NCBI GenBank assembly: GCA_026770025.1
Contig: JAMXDE010000005.1
Location: 930,001 to 994,000 of the forward strand
DNA from: Craspedostauros australis
Lineage: Eukaryota; Bacillariophyta; Bacillariophyceae; Mastogloiales; Achnanthaceae
DNA length: 64,000 nt
Direction of reading: 5' to 3'
Part shown: positions 1 through 11,179 of the stretch, one piece after another
Layout of the letters: each line of letters begins with the position of its first letter
Position numbering within the stretch: the first letter of the stretch is position 1
The notes under the pieces: generated by a model
Seen by the model: the letters and a program-made list of their open reading frames with translations, nothing else
The model's database searches: none
What the model was told of the DNA's origin: nothing
Position numbers and translations under genes: made by a program

Positions 1-1
1 G

Positions 2-2397
2 GTCGTCCGACAACGAGCGTTATACCGAAACAAGACGAGAGGACAATTCAGCAGTCTCACTGACGAGAAGGAAAAAATGCTGCGAGACATCGGGTTCGTA
101 TTCAATTCACACAAGTCGGTACGTCAACGCGAATGCGCCCATGATTACGAAGCTGAGATGTCTCGTGAGACAGATCTACGCACAGCATTGCCCGTATTCA
201 GCTCGTTTCGTGTTCTGTCGGTGGCCTTCATTGTCTTCACATCATGAGCTTTCGTGGACGCAACCTCTCGTGCACCTTTCTGTGCTCTGTTCATGTGTGA
301 TCAAGACCATCCTGTGATGGCTACAACGATGCCTACGACGATGGATCGTACGATTGGCCAAACAGTATCGCCTCGTTATTGCGCGCTTCAACGGACGCTC
401 ACCTGCACACTTGCACTTCGTCATTCTGCGCCATTCGCTCAATACAGGAGCTCCCTCGCCGCAGTCTGTACACGTTGTTCGCTGGAAAATGGGAGGCGAA
501 GTATGCTGAACTCGTCAAGTTTCGTGAGAAAAATGGTCATGTTCACGTCCCTCGCCGGCGCAAAGGATGCGAAGCCCTGGGTTCGTGGGCGCAACGTCAG
601 CGTCAGCACTACAGGTTGAAGCTGGCTGGCAAACCAAGTTGCCTCACTCCATATAGGTACAACAAGCTCAAGGCGATCAACTTTCCATTCTCGGTGGACG
701 GCAAAGGTATTGGTGTGCCGGACACTGAGGATGGAAGTTGGGAAGAACTCGAATTTAACGAGAACGAATTGTACGAGAGTCGCTGTCATGAAGCCAACGT
801 GTGAGTCGATCATGTGTCGTGGTGGGATCCAACGCAACACAGTGTAACAAGCTTTGTGGTGTCGCATGTGCTTTCATGCCCATCGAGCTGTGCTCGTGAC
901 TACCAGCAAAAATGCAGCTTCCGTCGATGTTGCAGTGGCTCCATTCTGATTCACATTCGTGCCCACACAAGCAGTCCAAACTCACATGTCACCATGTTTT
1001 CAATATCGTTTGTCATGGCATGCTTCGTGATGGAACGCAATGAATTGCTCTGCTTTGCGACGGATGGCCTCTGCGTCCACTTCTGTGTCTGTTTCTGCTT
1101 CCATCTCCACAAATTGCAATCGCGTAGCTCTGATGACGACGAAGGTTCCAAGGCAGACATGGCAGAAGAAGAGCAACAATCCAACGCCAAGAATACGGGC
1201 AGCGACAACGAGGGAGAGGTCGAGGTTGAGACGGAGAAGGAAGACAAGGGGGATTTTGGAAGACCACTGTATGTCAACAACTACAACTACTACCAAAATG
1301 ATGAGTTGATCAACAAGGAGCTCGGCATAGACGACATAAAGGTGGCAGCAATGAAAGAACCGGAGAAGAAGGAAGATGGACGGAAAATACGAACCGTGGC
1401 GAAGAAGAAGACTGCTCGTAAGAGTAGCACGAGATCGCGGCGGAACACTAGGTACCAACCACAAGCGCACAGCGACGAGTCGGATTCCGACAATTCGATC
1501 GACGATTTCATCTTGGCACTTGAGCTGGCGGATGAGGAAACCGCGGTACATCATGATGCCATGGTGGGCAACACTGGAAAAGCGCCAGAGCAGGAGCAAC
1601 AGCAGGTAGTGGAGGAAGACGAGGAAGAAGGAGAAAAGCAAGATAGCAAACCCAGGGCTGCAGGTTTTGCCAAAGAGAACACGCAAGCAGCATCGCCTGA
1701 CAATGAAGATGATGAAACGGAAGATGAGCATATGCTTGGAGAGAGTGACGGCCATGTTAGCGAGGGCATTCACGATGAAGAAGAAGAAGAAGAAGAAGCG
1801 GAGGAGGAGGCAAATCGACATGCTGCCGTAGTTGCTGTGGCTGCCCGCCGCAAAGCTCCGTTGGCAAAGAAAGTAAAAACAGAGGCAGCGAGATCAACGC
1901 ATGGAGCCAAACAGCGACCAGCGCGAACGCTTGTGAAAATGGTGGCATTGAAACAATCTCCCGAGAAGCCGAAGCCGACCAAACCCACTCGCTTGAAACA
2001 ATCGCAGCGGGGTGTGGAACCAAGGAAACAGGATCGACCAACGAGATCAAAGCCTTCACAAGCGAAAGCACAGCGGGAACTCAGCAGAAATCGTAGTAGA
2101 AGCAGAAACGCAGAGAAGGCCACAGCACGTTCCAAACGAGCTCGACAGCCCGATGTTGAAAGGCTGAAGCCGACTCAACGCATTTCAAGAAAGAGCACGA
2201 AACCTCCCAAACGGAGCAGATCGCCGGCCGGAAAGTCGACCAAGAGGCGGAGGATCGGTCCCGCTGTCAGCCGCAGCAGCACAGAAACTTGGAGCAAGCC
2301 CTTCAATTGCTCCGTTTGCGGCACGAAAAATTCTGGCTCGTACATTGACCATCAGGTACACATGGTCCGGTGCACTAATTTTGAATTTGCACACTGA
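2..2397 (+). CDS. Helicase-associated (HA) domain protein with acidic/basic tail and C-terminal zinc finger, 5' partial
   Basis: Three exons fit: 2-118, 448-800 and 1128-2397, joined by GTACGT...CAG (119-447) and GTGAGT...TAG (801-1127), both keeping frame. The window start cuts off the N-terminus; 579 residues remain. Exon 1 ends one HA repeat (SSLTDEKEKMLRDIGFVF). Exon 2 holds a complete second repeat, from WEAKYAELVKFREKNGHVHV to LTPYRYNKLKAINFPF. HA repeats (PF03457 type) are abundant in diatoms and probably bind nucleic acid or protein; no helicase core is visible here. Exon 3 is disordered, with alternating Asp/Glu-rich and Lys/Arg-rich blocks suggesting nuclear localisation. It ends in a compact finger, CSVC then 10 residues, H-x2-H-x3-C, nine residues before the end. 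A role in chromatin or transcription is inference. The exon-2 start follows from phase and could differ if a further small exon exists. Confidence 0.72.
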
Positions 2398-2554
2398 TGG
2401 TGAAGCGCAGTTATCGCGGGTGAAAGGAGCGGGCAAGTATGGCATGGTCGCCGGATGATACAGGATGCACACTCAAAGAGTAGAGAAAGAGTAGCCTCCA
2501 TTTAGGGTTATTGTTCGTGATATTCCCTTGAATTGAATTAGTCGTCACGCCACG

Positions 2555-4012
2555 TTAAAGTTCATCGTCGTCGTCGCCACCACCCTCCTCTTCGTTTTCG
2601 CGAATGTATTCATTGTTGTGAAAGCCGCCAAGTTCGCCATTCCTGTTGGCGCCATGGCTTGGAGATTGAGCACATGTGGCTATTTCTGCTTCTATGAGGT
2701 TTCCATGCTCGACTTCCCCTGTGTTGCTGGTTGCGTCTTCCACTTTTGACTGCGGTCCTTGCTGCGCTGGTAGTAACTGTTGCTGTACTGGTAGTTTCGG
2801 TATCCAATTTGCGTGTTCGTGGAGATTCATGACGAAGTTCGGACTAGAAACGTGGATGCGCAACCAATCAAAATCCTTGACATCGATCGGGTCCACGACG
2901 TCAAACGTGACCTTGGTGCAACCTTCAAGGATGGCGGTGGAGGAGAGTCTGGACACTTGCAGGATAAATTGAGTACACTCGTGCAACCGGATCTGCTGAC
3001 ACGACAGGTTTTGAACCCTTGACTGGTGACAGCCGGTGGCGTGCAATGCGGTGCGAATCTCGTCGTAAAACACAACGACACTGTTCTGGATGTTGCGAAT
3101 GTAAATGGCCTCCATGGATTTTTGAATCTCGATGGTGCAATCTCGCAAGTCTTCAATGCACAGCGCAGACATGGAGATAGGATTGAGGGTCTCTTCGCTG
3201 CCGCTGTTGCTATTGTAGCTGCTGTCTTTGGAGGCACGTTGCAGGCTCCCGTGTTTCGACACGCTGCCGTCGCGGTGGACTCGAATCGTGCAGTTAAAGT
3301 AGCCCGTGATGACTGATCGATTCGTGTGCAAGATCGGTGCAGTTGGCCTGTTCGGCGCGGTTGCAGATGATACCGATGCTTCTGATGCCGAAGCTGATTC
3401 TGATACATCGACGCCTGCGGTCCCCGCATTTTGCTGCTGCTGCTGCTGCTGTTGCTGTTGCTTTGCGATCGCTTCACGATACCGGCGAAACACGAACTTG
3501 CCCTTGGGCAGTATCTGTTCCTTGATGGTCTCCCACCGTTCGAAGTGCTTCGAGAATTCGGTATGCAGCAATTTCCATTCCGTGGCAGGTAGTTTGGGAA
3601 CGTCCATTGTCACGATGGTTGCTGAGGTTGAATCTGTACTCTGTGGCGTGGTCGCCGTGGACGTCATCGAAAAGCAATGGCTTCGAAGGTTGTAAAGTTC
3701 CTGACGTAAACCGATCAGATCTTGGCGAACGTTTGCATCCGACGATCTCGGTGTGCCACTGACAGCGCCGTCGCCATCATCAGCAACATGATCTGGGCCA
3801 CCCTGCGCTGCTTGCTGCTCCTGCAATCCCTCAAGGCGTTGATTCCAGTCGTCCAGCTCCGATCGCAATGCTGACCAAAAGACCAGCAATCCGTCGGCGG
3901 CTTTGCGACGTTGTTCCTGCTTTTCACCTTGTGAGGCCTGCTTCAGCCGCTCCCGTTGGCCGGCAAGGAATCGTTGCTCCCTGAGGTTGCACTGGGATTC
4001 GCTATCGATCAT
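2555..4012 (-). CDS. TBCC: Tubulin-binding cofactor C (TBCC) family protein
   Basis: A 485-residue single-exon ORF. Cofactor C acts with cofactors D and E as the GTPase-activating factor that releases folded alpha/beta-tubulin heterodimers in the cytosol. The N-terminal 60 residues are a charged helical region (LREQRFLAGQRERLKQ), as in the TBCC spectrin-like domain. The C-terminal half carries the C-CAP/cofactor C beta-helix: IRNIQNSVVVFYD, then SCQQIRLHECTQF, whose QxR holds the presumed arginine finger, then STAILEGCTKVTF. The ATG at 4012 is chosen because the charged conserved N-terminus begins there. The frame stays open upstream to 4231, but that stretch looks like leader sequence. A CAG-encoded polyglutamine run (about 3430-3465) lies in the linker, and the protein ends in an acidic tail. 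TBCC-domain proteins such as RP2 are the alternative, but the tubulin cofactor fits better. Confidence 0.85.
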   Translation of the reverse strand: MIDSESQCNLREQRFLAGQRERLKQASQGEKQEQRRKAADGLLVFWSALRSELDDWNQRLEGLQEQQAAQGGPDHVADDGDGAVSGTPRSSDANVRQDLIGLRQELYNLRSHCFSMTSTATTPQSTDSTSATIVTMDVPKLPATEWKLLHTEFSKHFERWETIKEQILPKGKFVFRRYREAIAKQQQQQQQQQQNAGTAGVDVSESASASEASVSSATAPNRPTAPILHTNRSVITGYFNCTIRVHRDGSVSKHGSLQRASKDSSYNSNSGSEETLNPISMSALCIEDLRDCTIEIQKSMEAIYIRNIQNSVVVFYDEIRTALHATGCHQSRVQNLSCQQIRLHECTQFILQVSRLSSTAILEGCTKVTFDVVDPIDVKDFDWLRIHVSSPNFVMNLHEHANWIPKLPVQQQLLPAQQGPQSKVEDATSNTGEVEHGNLIEAEIATCAQSPSHGANRNGELGGFHNNEYIRENEEEGGGDDDDEL

Positions 4013-4894
4013 GGCGCCGAGATGTTTGGTTCCCCTCGGACAAGAGAGACAGACAGAGGGAGAGGCTTTGTTTGACCTTTGGCGTGCGTCACTACGACTA
4101 TGTTGTGGGAGCAACATGGGAGTGATTTTGCTGCGTTGCTGTTGGTGTCCTGCGATCATTGGTGTGGCATGGAGTTGTAGTTTGATGCTGTGGTTTGTTT
4201 TGAGTCGCGTGACAGACAACCACAACCACATGCTAGTAGGTCTTGGGTAGGTCCGGTACTTGAATAGAGGGAACGTGCGTATCTGATGTTGGTGCTTCAG
4301 TCAAGCGTACTCGTACTTTCTGCTACCCTTCATGGAGCACGCCCATCTGACCAAGAGACACGAGACAACCGGATACTCCATACCTTTCACCTACACATAC
4401 ACTCGTATGGGTAATTCCTGTCCTGCTTCCGTGCCAAACGACCATTCTCATCACTGCCAGTGCCGGCACAGACAATCTTCAGACCAGGTGTATTCTCCTC
4501 ACGTCATCAAAATCGTTTCGCTTATTTATTGAGTTGCTCTACGAGTACAGGTACCATCCTATTGCGTATGTGTGGTCATGTATGAATGCTTGCTTGCTTG
4601 TTTGTTTGCATCTTCATTTGCTTGTGGAGTCCCACCGCTTCCATGTCGAGATCTACTGCTGTCAAGAAAAGTCGACGTGGAATGCGCCGCCGGAGCCTTG
4701 CGCAATCCAGGGACTCGGCGGCATTGCCTGTGCGCCATTCTACAAATGCCGATGCCTCGGAAGCCATCTATCATATTAGATTAAACATTGATTTGAGTGA
4801 CCACGGACTTAGCCCCGGCGATCATATTCGTACGGTACATCCAATACTGACAATCGCGCGCTCAGTCCTGCTGCGTTCACTCTGCTCGCTGCGA
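4013..4894. other. Intergenic: upstream of TBCC, downstream of the RING gene
   Basis: No supported gene. Short ORFs here overlap in all frames and resemble no protein I know. The segment should contain the TBCC promoter and leader and the RING gene's 3' untranslated region. Confidence 0.6.
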
Positions 4895-6648
4895 TTAACG
4901 TTGTTGCGGCTGCTCGACATCAGTGACATCTGCAGCATTCGTTAGATGGTTGTCACTGGCCTGCGTTGTCAGGGGAAGGTTTGGATCTCTGGTCGGTAGA
5001 AAGGAAATGGAGGACCGTGGTCCAGTTGTTGTCATTGTTGATGTGACCTCAATGATGGTGGCTGGCCCAAGACCACGATGCACCGTGCGCAGGGGCAGAA
5101 TTCCAAAGTTGGTGGAAAAATTGGAAGGGATTCGTGGCCTTGTGACGTGCATGCTGAACGGGTCGTTGGATGTGATGGGCTCAATCGTGCAGAATTCCTG
5201 CCGACAGCATGGGCATCTCGGCTCGTCCTTCTTGGCTAACCAAGGGATGATGCAGTCCTTGTGGAATGCATGTTGGCACTCCACCTTCTTCGAGAAGCAA
5301 ACCACGTCATCGATCTCGTATGAAGACAAACAGATGGCGCATCCACCGAGGACGTCACGATTTCCGTTGGGCGAGATGTCTGGCAACCGCAGCACGGCAT
5401 CGTCAAAATCGCTATCCATGGGAATGTCATCTGTCTCCGTATCTTCCGTTACTGTTGTCACCGCTGGCGCTGCTGGTACCGCCGCTGCTGTTTTGACTGA
5501 TGTTGCGGTATCCCCAGTTTCTATGTCGTCAGCTTTCGCTGCACTGGCAGCAGCTGTATCTGCGGTCACATCCACGATGTCATCCGGCTTTGTTTCCACT
5601 TCGTCGACATCATCATTGGCAGCGACTTTCCTGTCATCTTCCTCTGCAGCTTGTGTTGCTGTGGCATCTTCTCTGGGATCGGTGGGTGTGACCGTGGCCG
5701 TGGCCGCGGCAGGTTGCGGGACGGAAGAAGATGAACTGGTTTCACCTTCTTCCCTCTTCGCGATGTGTTCTGCTTTAACAAGCTGTGCCCATGAGGGGAT
5801 GGTGCATGACGGGTGGTGGATGGTGGAACACCAACGCAAAAGCGCACGTGAATGCATCGAGAAACATCGAACGGTACACCAGGCATCGACGTGGGGTCGA
5901 GCAGACAAACGAAAAGCAGAGGAAGGGAAAGAAGCAAGGAGCATGTGTGCGGTACCATGGTGTTGGAAAGAGGTGTTTGGGTACAGTCAGCGATTCGGTA
6001 AGATGGATGCGACGAAGAGAACCAAGGAGGGAGAGGTGCCGTGCTCGTAGGCAGCAGCTCCCGAGCCAACCCTGAAGGCAGCAGCATCGGAATGCGAATG
6101 GGGCAATACCCAGACCAATCGGCAGCAGCAGATGGAAGCGCAGATGAATGCATTCTCGACTGGCCGGCCTCGAACGGCCGAACGAATGGAAGGAACGAAA
6201 AGAATACAATGCAACTTACAAATGTGGTCTCTTTGAGTTCTTCGGCGAGGCGTCTCGTGCGCTCGGCGCGAACCTCTTCTCCATCCCTCCGATGGCTAGA
6301 TCTCTGTATTTGCAAATTGTTGAGAATGAAGAGGCTCTGCTGCTGGATCTGCTCGAAGTCTGCCTGCTGCTGCTGGATCCTGGCCTCTATGAGACGTCGT
6401 CGGCGGTAGGCACAGCATGTCGGGAGCACGCAGCAGATGACCAGGAAGACGTACCAGAGAAGAAATGCAACGAATTCGTATGCGTCGCTGCTGTCATCCG
6501 AATTGGGTGGAGTGGGGTCAAGAGTGGGCCCACCATCACTGCCTGTGCTGTTCGAAAAGCGACTACCCAGATGATCAAGGACCCGCGAAGTGATGACGCT
6601 CGCAGGCATTTGCGCAGTGACATCGTTGTAAGGTGAAGGGCTGTCCAT
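4895..6648 (-). CDS. Single-pass membrane RING-H2 finger protein (putative E3 ubiquitin ligase)
   Basis: Two exons: 6648-6220 (143 codons) and 5782-4895, joined phase 0 by a GTAAGT...CACAG intron (6219-5783), giving 438 residues. A hydrophobic segment at residues 57-80 (FVAFLLWYVFLVICCVLP) is followed by a basic stop-transfer RRRR and a glutamine/charged helical stretch. Then comes a long Ala/Thr/Asp-rich acidic region. The RING-H2 lies at about 291-335 (CAICLSS..., CQHAFHKDCIIPWL, CPCC), with Cys and His in the C3H2C3 order. RING-H2 domains recruit ubiquitin-conjugating enzymes, so a membrane-anchored E3 ligase facing the cytosol is the natural reading. The organelle and substrates are unknown. 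Membrane RING proteins of this shape are common in diatoms. The intron call rests on splice sites and on continuity of the charged helix across the junction. Confidence 0.78.
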
Positions 6649-7861
6649 CGTGATTGCAAAGGTTCCTATCGTCCCTTCGTTCTTTCTTTCTGTCTTCCTC
6701 TCCAACCGATGGAACGGTGTACTCGTCGAGTATGTGCGTGTGCAATTGCTTGTCCTTCTTTGTGTTGGTTGGTACGACTGCGGCCGTCGGTGTGAGACTT
6801 TAATCAAGCCTCTGGTGTCGGCTTCAACGATGCCGAGTGCGCGGGTTGCCGCTGCGGGATCCAAAACCGGCGCCAACGTCGCAGAGCGTTTGGAAGATGG
6901 CGCCTGCGGAGTGGAGGGCTGGAGCGTTGTCGTGGGGGCAGTGGCTTCGCGTCAAACAGAACCTCTCCTGTGTTGTGCGCGCGCAGTCTTGGCGGCGCTT
7001 TTTGCTTCGCTTCGCGAGGCTTGTTTCCTTGGCCCTCTGGAGAGCCAGGTATTCTGGCACCGTTCGCTGTCTGTTCCTGTCCTTTGTCTTTCCTTCACGC
7101 TGCACTTGAGTATAGTAAGGAGGCGATGGGACTGGAACAAGCTTGCGCTTCGAGAGTGATTGCGGATGTGCTTGTGCTTCTGCTTCTGCTTGTGCTTGTG
7201 ATGCTGTGAGTGGTGATGTCAGCGATGATGGGGGCAGGAATGATCAGATGGGTTCAATCCCCGACCTTGGTCAGAGCCGGAAGCAGTCGCAACCCGTAAC
7301 TCCTGTTCATGCAGCATCGGTCGTGTCGGTGGTGGCGTCGTTGGAGTCGTTGCTGGTGGACGAATCGTCCTTGTCCCCCTTGTTTTTCGGCCTCGTTCGT
7401 GTTCGGCGGCAAAGGTGGAGAAGGGAAATCCAACAGGAACCGTGCACGCGACATTCTTCTGTTCTCTCCTGTTCTGTTTCCCTCCAATTCCAGTCGCGGA
7501 TAGGCCCTGAGTCAGGCCTTTAATCCCACTGTGTTGACTGGACGGATTCAAAGACAACTCCACAAACAATCGTGATACAACACACTCGTGAATGGGTGTC
7601 CTCGCCACTCATTTTTCGTCGCGAACGATGTCGGCGAGATGGTGATAACCATGGCGGCGATGGTGGCGGTGGGCAACACGCTCCAACGCCGTCTTCGAAG
7701 TGATGGCACATTCTCCGTCGCAACACGCACAGATCCGACTTCGCTGGTGCTGTGCTTGTTCCTCTCTGAAGCATCAACGCTACCATCATTGGCGTGACTG
7801 TGCGCAGAAGCCACCTCTATCAGTACAGACAACCAAAAGCCACCGGCCGACCTGATTGATT
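6649..7861. other. Divergent intergenic region between the RING gene and Trm8
   Basis: About 1.2 kb between two divergently transcribed genes, expected to hold both promoters. ORFs up to 169 codons occur on both strands but overlap each other and show no recognisable domain. A short CTTCTGCTTGTG-type repetitive patch lies near 7170-7205. I see no RNA gene. Confidence 0.55.
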
Positions 7862-8869
7862 ATGACAGACGAATCTGGACAGACCAACAAGAAGCGATCT
7901 CGTGATGATGACGAGAAGCTGAAGCAGGAGGCATCTGCTGCTGCTGCTGCCAACGATGGCAACGATGGTAACGACGGCAATGACGGTGACGACGCCAAAA
8001 TGGAGACGTCTCAGTCAGAGCCATCGGTCGCGCCGGAAGCAGCCGAGACGGAGGGCGAAACCAAACGCACGACCATCACGCTGGACGGCGAAATGCCCAA
8101 AAAGAAGTTTTACCGCCAACGCGCACACTGCAATCCGCTGTCGCACAACGACTCCTTCAATTATCCCGTGCGTCCCGACCTCATGGATTGGTCCACGCAT
8201 TACCCTGGCATAGCGTCAGACAGCCGAACCCCCACGGTCCTCGACATCGGCTGCGGTTTCGGCGGACTCACCATGGCGCTGGCCAGGCTGCTGCCGGACG
8301 AACGCATCCTGGGCATGGAGATCCGCGCCAAGGTCACGGAGTACGTGCGATTGCGCATCGTCGCGCATCGTAAGGATCATGCGGGGCAGTACGAGAATGC
8401 CAGCGTCATGCGCACCAACTCCATGAAGTACCTCATCAACTACTTTGGCAAGGGCTCCATCCACAAGCTCTTCTTCTGCTTCCCCGATCCGCACTTCAAG
8501 CGCAAGAATTGGGGACGGCGCATCGTGTCACGGCGATTGCTGTCAGAATACGCATACGTGCTCAAGCTGCATTCCAAGCTGTACTGCATCACGGACGTCA
8601 AGGAGTTGCATGATTGGCATGTGCGGGAGTGCGATGCGCATCCTCTGTTTCGACGGTTGAGCGATGACCAAACGAACAACGATCCTTGCGTCGAGGCCAT
8701 GAAGGTGGAGACGGAGGAAGGCAAGAAGGTTGCCCGCAACGGTGGTTCCAAGCACTACGCTGTCTATGAACGCATCGAGATGCCGCAGACGGAGCTGACG
8801 AGCGTTGATGAATTCTTTCAGCAAGCGCACGAGGATGATCAGTATCCAGCAGAAACCAAGCAGGAGTAA
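7862..8869 (+). CDS. TRM8: tRNA (guanine-N7-)-methyltransferase, Trm8/METTL1 type
   Basis: A 335-residue single-exon ORF. Trm8 is the catalytic subunit that methylates G46 in the tRNA variable loop using S-adenosylmethionine, normally with the WD40 partner Trm82/WDR4. About 80 N-terminal residues are low-complexity (Lys/Glu, polyAla, Asn/Gly-Asp repeats). The family core then starts with QRAHCNPLSHNDSFNYPVRP. The SAM site is VLDIGCGFGGLTMALARLLP, followed by LGMEIRAKVTEYV and the signature LFFCFPDPHFKRKNWGRRI, with the catalytic Asp in PDPHFK. The first true ATG of the frame is 7862; the frame extends slightly upstream only through a TTG. It is transcribed away from the RING gene and towards the RlmN-like gene. 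Location is cytosolic or nuclear, since no presequence is visible. Confidence 0.93.
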   Translation: MTDESGQTNKKRSRDDDEKLKQEASAAAAANDGNDGNDGNDGDDAKMETSQSEPSVAPEAAETEGETKRTTITLDGEMPKKKFYRQRAHCNPLSHNDSFNYPVRPDLMDWSTHYPGIASDSRTPTVLDIGCGFGGLTMALARLLPDERILGMEIRAKVTEYVRLRIVAHRKDHAGQYENASVMRTNSMKYLINYFGKGSIHKLFFCFPDPHFKRKNWGRRIVSRRLLSEYAYVLKLHSKLYCITDVKELHDWHVRECDAHPLFRRLSDDQTNNDPCVEAMKVETEEGKKVARNGGSKHYAVYERIEMPQTELTSVDEFFQQAHEDDQYPAETKQE

Positions 8870-9410
8870 ATCCGTGGACTCTGCAGGTCGTACTCTGTTG
8901 CAGTAGAGACAGATAGAGGGACATTCACGAATACTCTCGTGCCATTGTGTGATTAGTTGAGTATGAGTATAGTACATGCACTTAATGATATCGGTCGAGT
9001 GCAGTGGCACAATGATGCATCTGTAATATATTATATGTAAGTTTAGGTTGTTAACCGACCACGTGGTCTTGAAGTAATTTAATTCATATTGATGATGTAG
9101 CCTGCCCCCATTCCATTGCTGTTGGGTTGCGTCGTGTCGCATTGCGTACCTGCGTGCTTGCTGTTTCCGTGTCTATTCTATCCCATACCGAGTTGCCGCC
9201 GTCCATTCCTCGCTGATCCCGCGGCTATCTTTGCTTGTCCTTTTGTTTTCATTATTCTGATTGTGATTGTCGTTGTTTGTGGAAGATCATGTATCGGACT
9301 TGTGCAAGCAGCAGTACTTGAGGTATCGTGTGCGCCATATTCCTCCATCCGAACTGATGCACCATGCGTCTGTACCGCACTGCTCGCGCTGCACTAGGAG
9401 AGTACGATGA
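8870..9410. other. Convergent intergenic spacer
   Basis: 540 bases between the 3' ends of Trm8 and the RlmN-like gene. The first 200 bases are AT-rich (for example 9020-9050) as expected of 3' untranslated sequence. No gene is supported. Confidence 0.55.
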
Positions 9411-11179
9411 TTACGGAGACATCATCTTGGCCTTCTTGGTCGCCAGCTGACCGCACGCCGCTGTCTTGTCGTCGCCACGCGTTACCCGCACGTGCGAGAA
9501 CAGGCCTGCATTCTGGATTCGTTTTTGGAATAGTTGCACGGATTCATCGGTTGGTCGTGTGTAGAGTTCGTGACCGATGTCATTGAAGGGGATGAGGTTG
9601 ACGATCAATTTGCATCCCGGCACCTGATCGACGATGACCTTCGAGAATTCGATGAGATCATCGGCGCATTCCATGGAGTCGTTGACGCCTGCCATGAGAG
9701 CGACCTCGAGCATGATGCTGCGGTGTGAGCTGTTGATCGGTCGTGTGAGGAGGGCGTCGATGAGGCCTTGGCGCAATTCGGCCATGGAGTACTTCGTGGT
9801 GGGCACCAGCCTCTTGCGAAGCTTGTCGTTGACGGCATGGACACTCCATGCCAACGCAACTGGCGCCTTAGCGAGCTGGTGGAAGACATCTGGCGATGGA
9901 CCGACTGTGGAGACGACGACCTTTTTCTGTGACAGCTGGAACAGCTCTCTGGTTGTGAGAACTTCTGCAGCATTGATCACATTGTCGAGGTTATCTGCGG
10001 GTTCTCCCATCCCCATGAAGACGACATTGGAGATCTTTGGCAATCCGTCGAGGCGGGAGATCTTTTGCGCGTAGAACATCTGGGCCAAAATCTCGTCGGA
10101 ATTCAAGTTGCGGAGCTTTCCCATGCGTCCAGTAGCGCAGAATGTGCAGCCTGCAGGAATTTATCGAAATGTGCATTGCCACAAGAGCAATCATGACATG
10201 AGTTTGTGAAAGAGACATAAGAATGAGGATGGAGGTCAGGATTGGGTTGGGTTGACGGAAGTGCGAGTACCAATATGCTCTTGTTGTTCTGCCACTCATC
10301 GATGTAGAGCACGCAGGATGAACACCAAAGAAGACCAATGTAGTCGACCTGCATCAGCTTGATTCCACTCCGCACGCGGAAAAGCAGCATCTGGAAATAC
10401 ATGTCCGAGTATTAATGGTACGAACAGATCCCACCGTCCAAAAGCGAAGCAACAACAAACGTACCTTGACGACAACCAACTTGCGAACTGATGCAGAGAG
10501 TGGATCGCTGATCCTTCATGGGGATGATGACAGTCTCGACCTCCAATCCATCTTCCAACCGCAGCAGCAGCTTGGTGGTGGAATCGGCAGCCCTTGAGAT
10601 GTGGCTGAGCTTGGCGACCCCGCCTTCCACCTTGCCGCCGGCGGTGGGGTAGCAGGCTGCCAGCTTCTCCAACGTAGCATCCCCCAGCAGCTGCCCACGT
10701 CGTGACGATGGCAGCATGTTGTAGATGGTCTCGTAGTCATCGTATCCCAACTGAATGACGGAGCCAAAGTAGTTGGCAGGATCGATGCCAATGGAGTAGC
10801 AATCCCATGCGATCTTGGCACGTCCTGAGCCACCGAGAATGCGTGCCAGTTCATCGATCTGCATGGAGAGCGCTCCCTTTGCACGCAGGGGCTTGATGAC
10901 ATCCTCGGTCTTGGTCCTGGCCTTGGCGCTGGGGCTATTTCTCTCTTCTTCAGTGCTATCGTCTTCGTCTCTGTGGTTTGCTGACTCTGCAACTTGCTCC
11001 AGCGTGCTCATCTGCAGCGGAGAGACATCGCGTGGGGCTCCTGCTGTCACTGACGGTGACGATGACGTTGATGGCAGCAATGACAATGACCGTGTTTGGC
11101 CGACTGCGAATGCGTCGACGGACGATGCCAAGAGCACCGTTGAGAGTACGGATGATATGCAGACCGTTGAGAACTTCAT
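9411..11179 (-). CDS. rlmN: RlmN-type radical-SAM RNA methyltransferase with plastid-like presequence
   Basis: Exons 11179-10465 and 10150-9411 are joined by a GTACGT...TGCAG intron (10464-10151), giving 484 residues. RlmN methylates C2 of adenosine in 23S rRNA (A2503) and some tRNAs by radical-SAM chemistry with a transient methyl-cysteine. The first 24 residues are a signal peptide ending ASSVDAFAV, similar to the diatom plastid-targeting motif; a low-complexity linker follows. The N-terminal accessory domain spans about residues 95-215. Splicing creates [19 protein letters not shown], with the cluster cysteines C236-x3-C240-x2-C243 straddling the junction. C229 (LCISSQ) and C471 (AACGQL) match the two catalytic cysteines of the bacterial enzyme. 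[16 protein letters not shown] and the C-terminal RGDD complete the family pattern. Action on plastid ribosomes is inferred from the presequence. Confidence 0.9.

Noticed and set aside
1000..1821. 273-codon antisense ORF over the acidic tail of the HA gene
   Set aside because: Generated by GAG/GAA runs read backwards as Leu/Phe-rich sequence.
6220..6650. Unspliced 436-codon ORF (5566-6876) as the RING-gene N-terminus
   Set aside because: Reading through the GTAAGT site gives intron-like sequence and loses the RING; the spliced model joins a membrane segment to the RING in phase.
7240..7280. GGTTCAATCC resembling a tRNA T-loop
   Set aside because: No matching acceptor, D-arm or anticodon-arm pairing around it.
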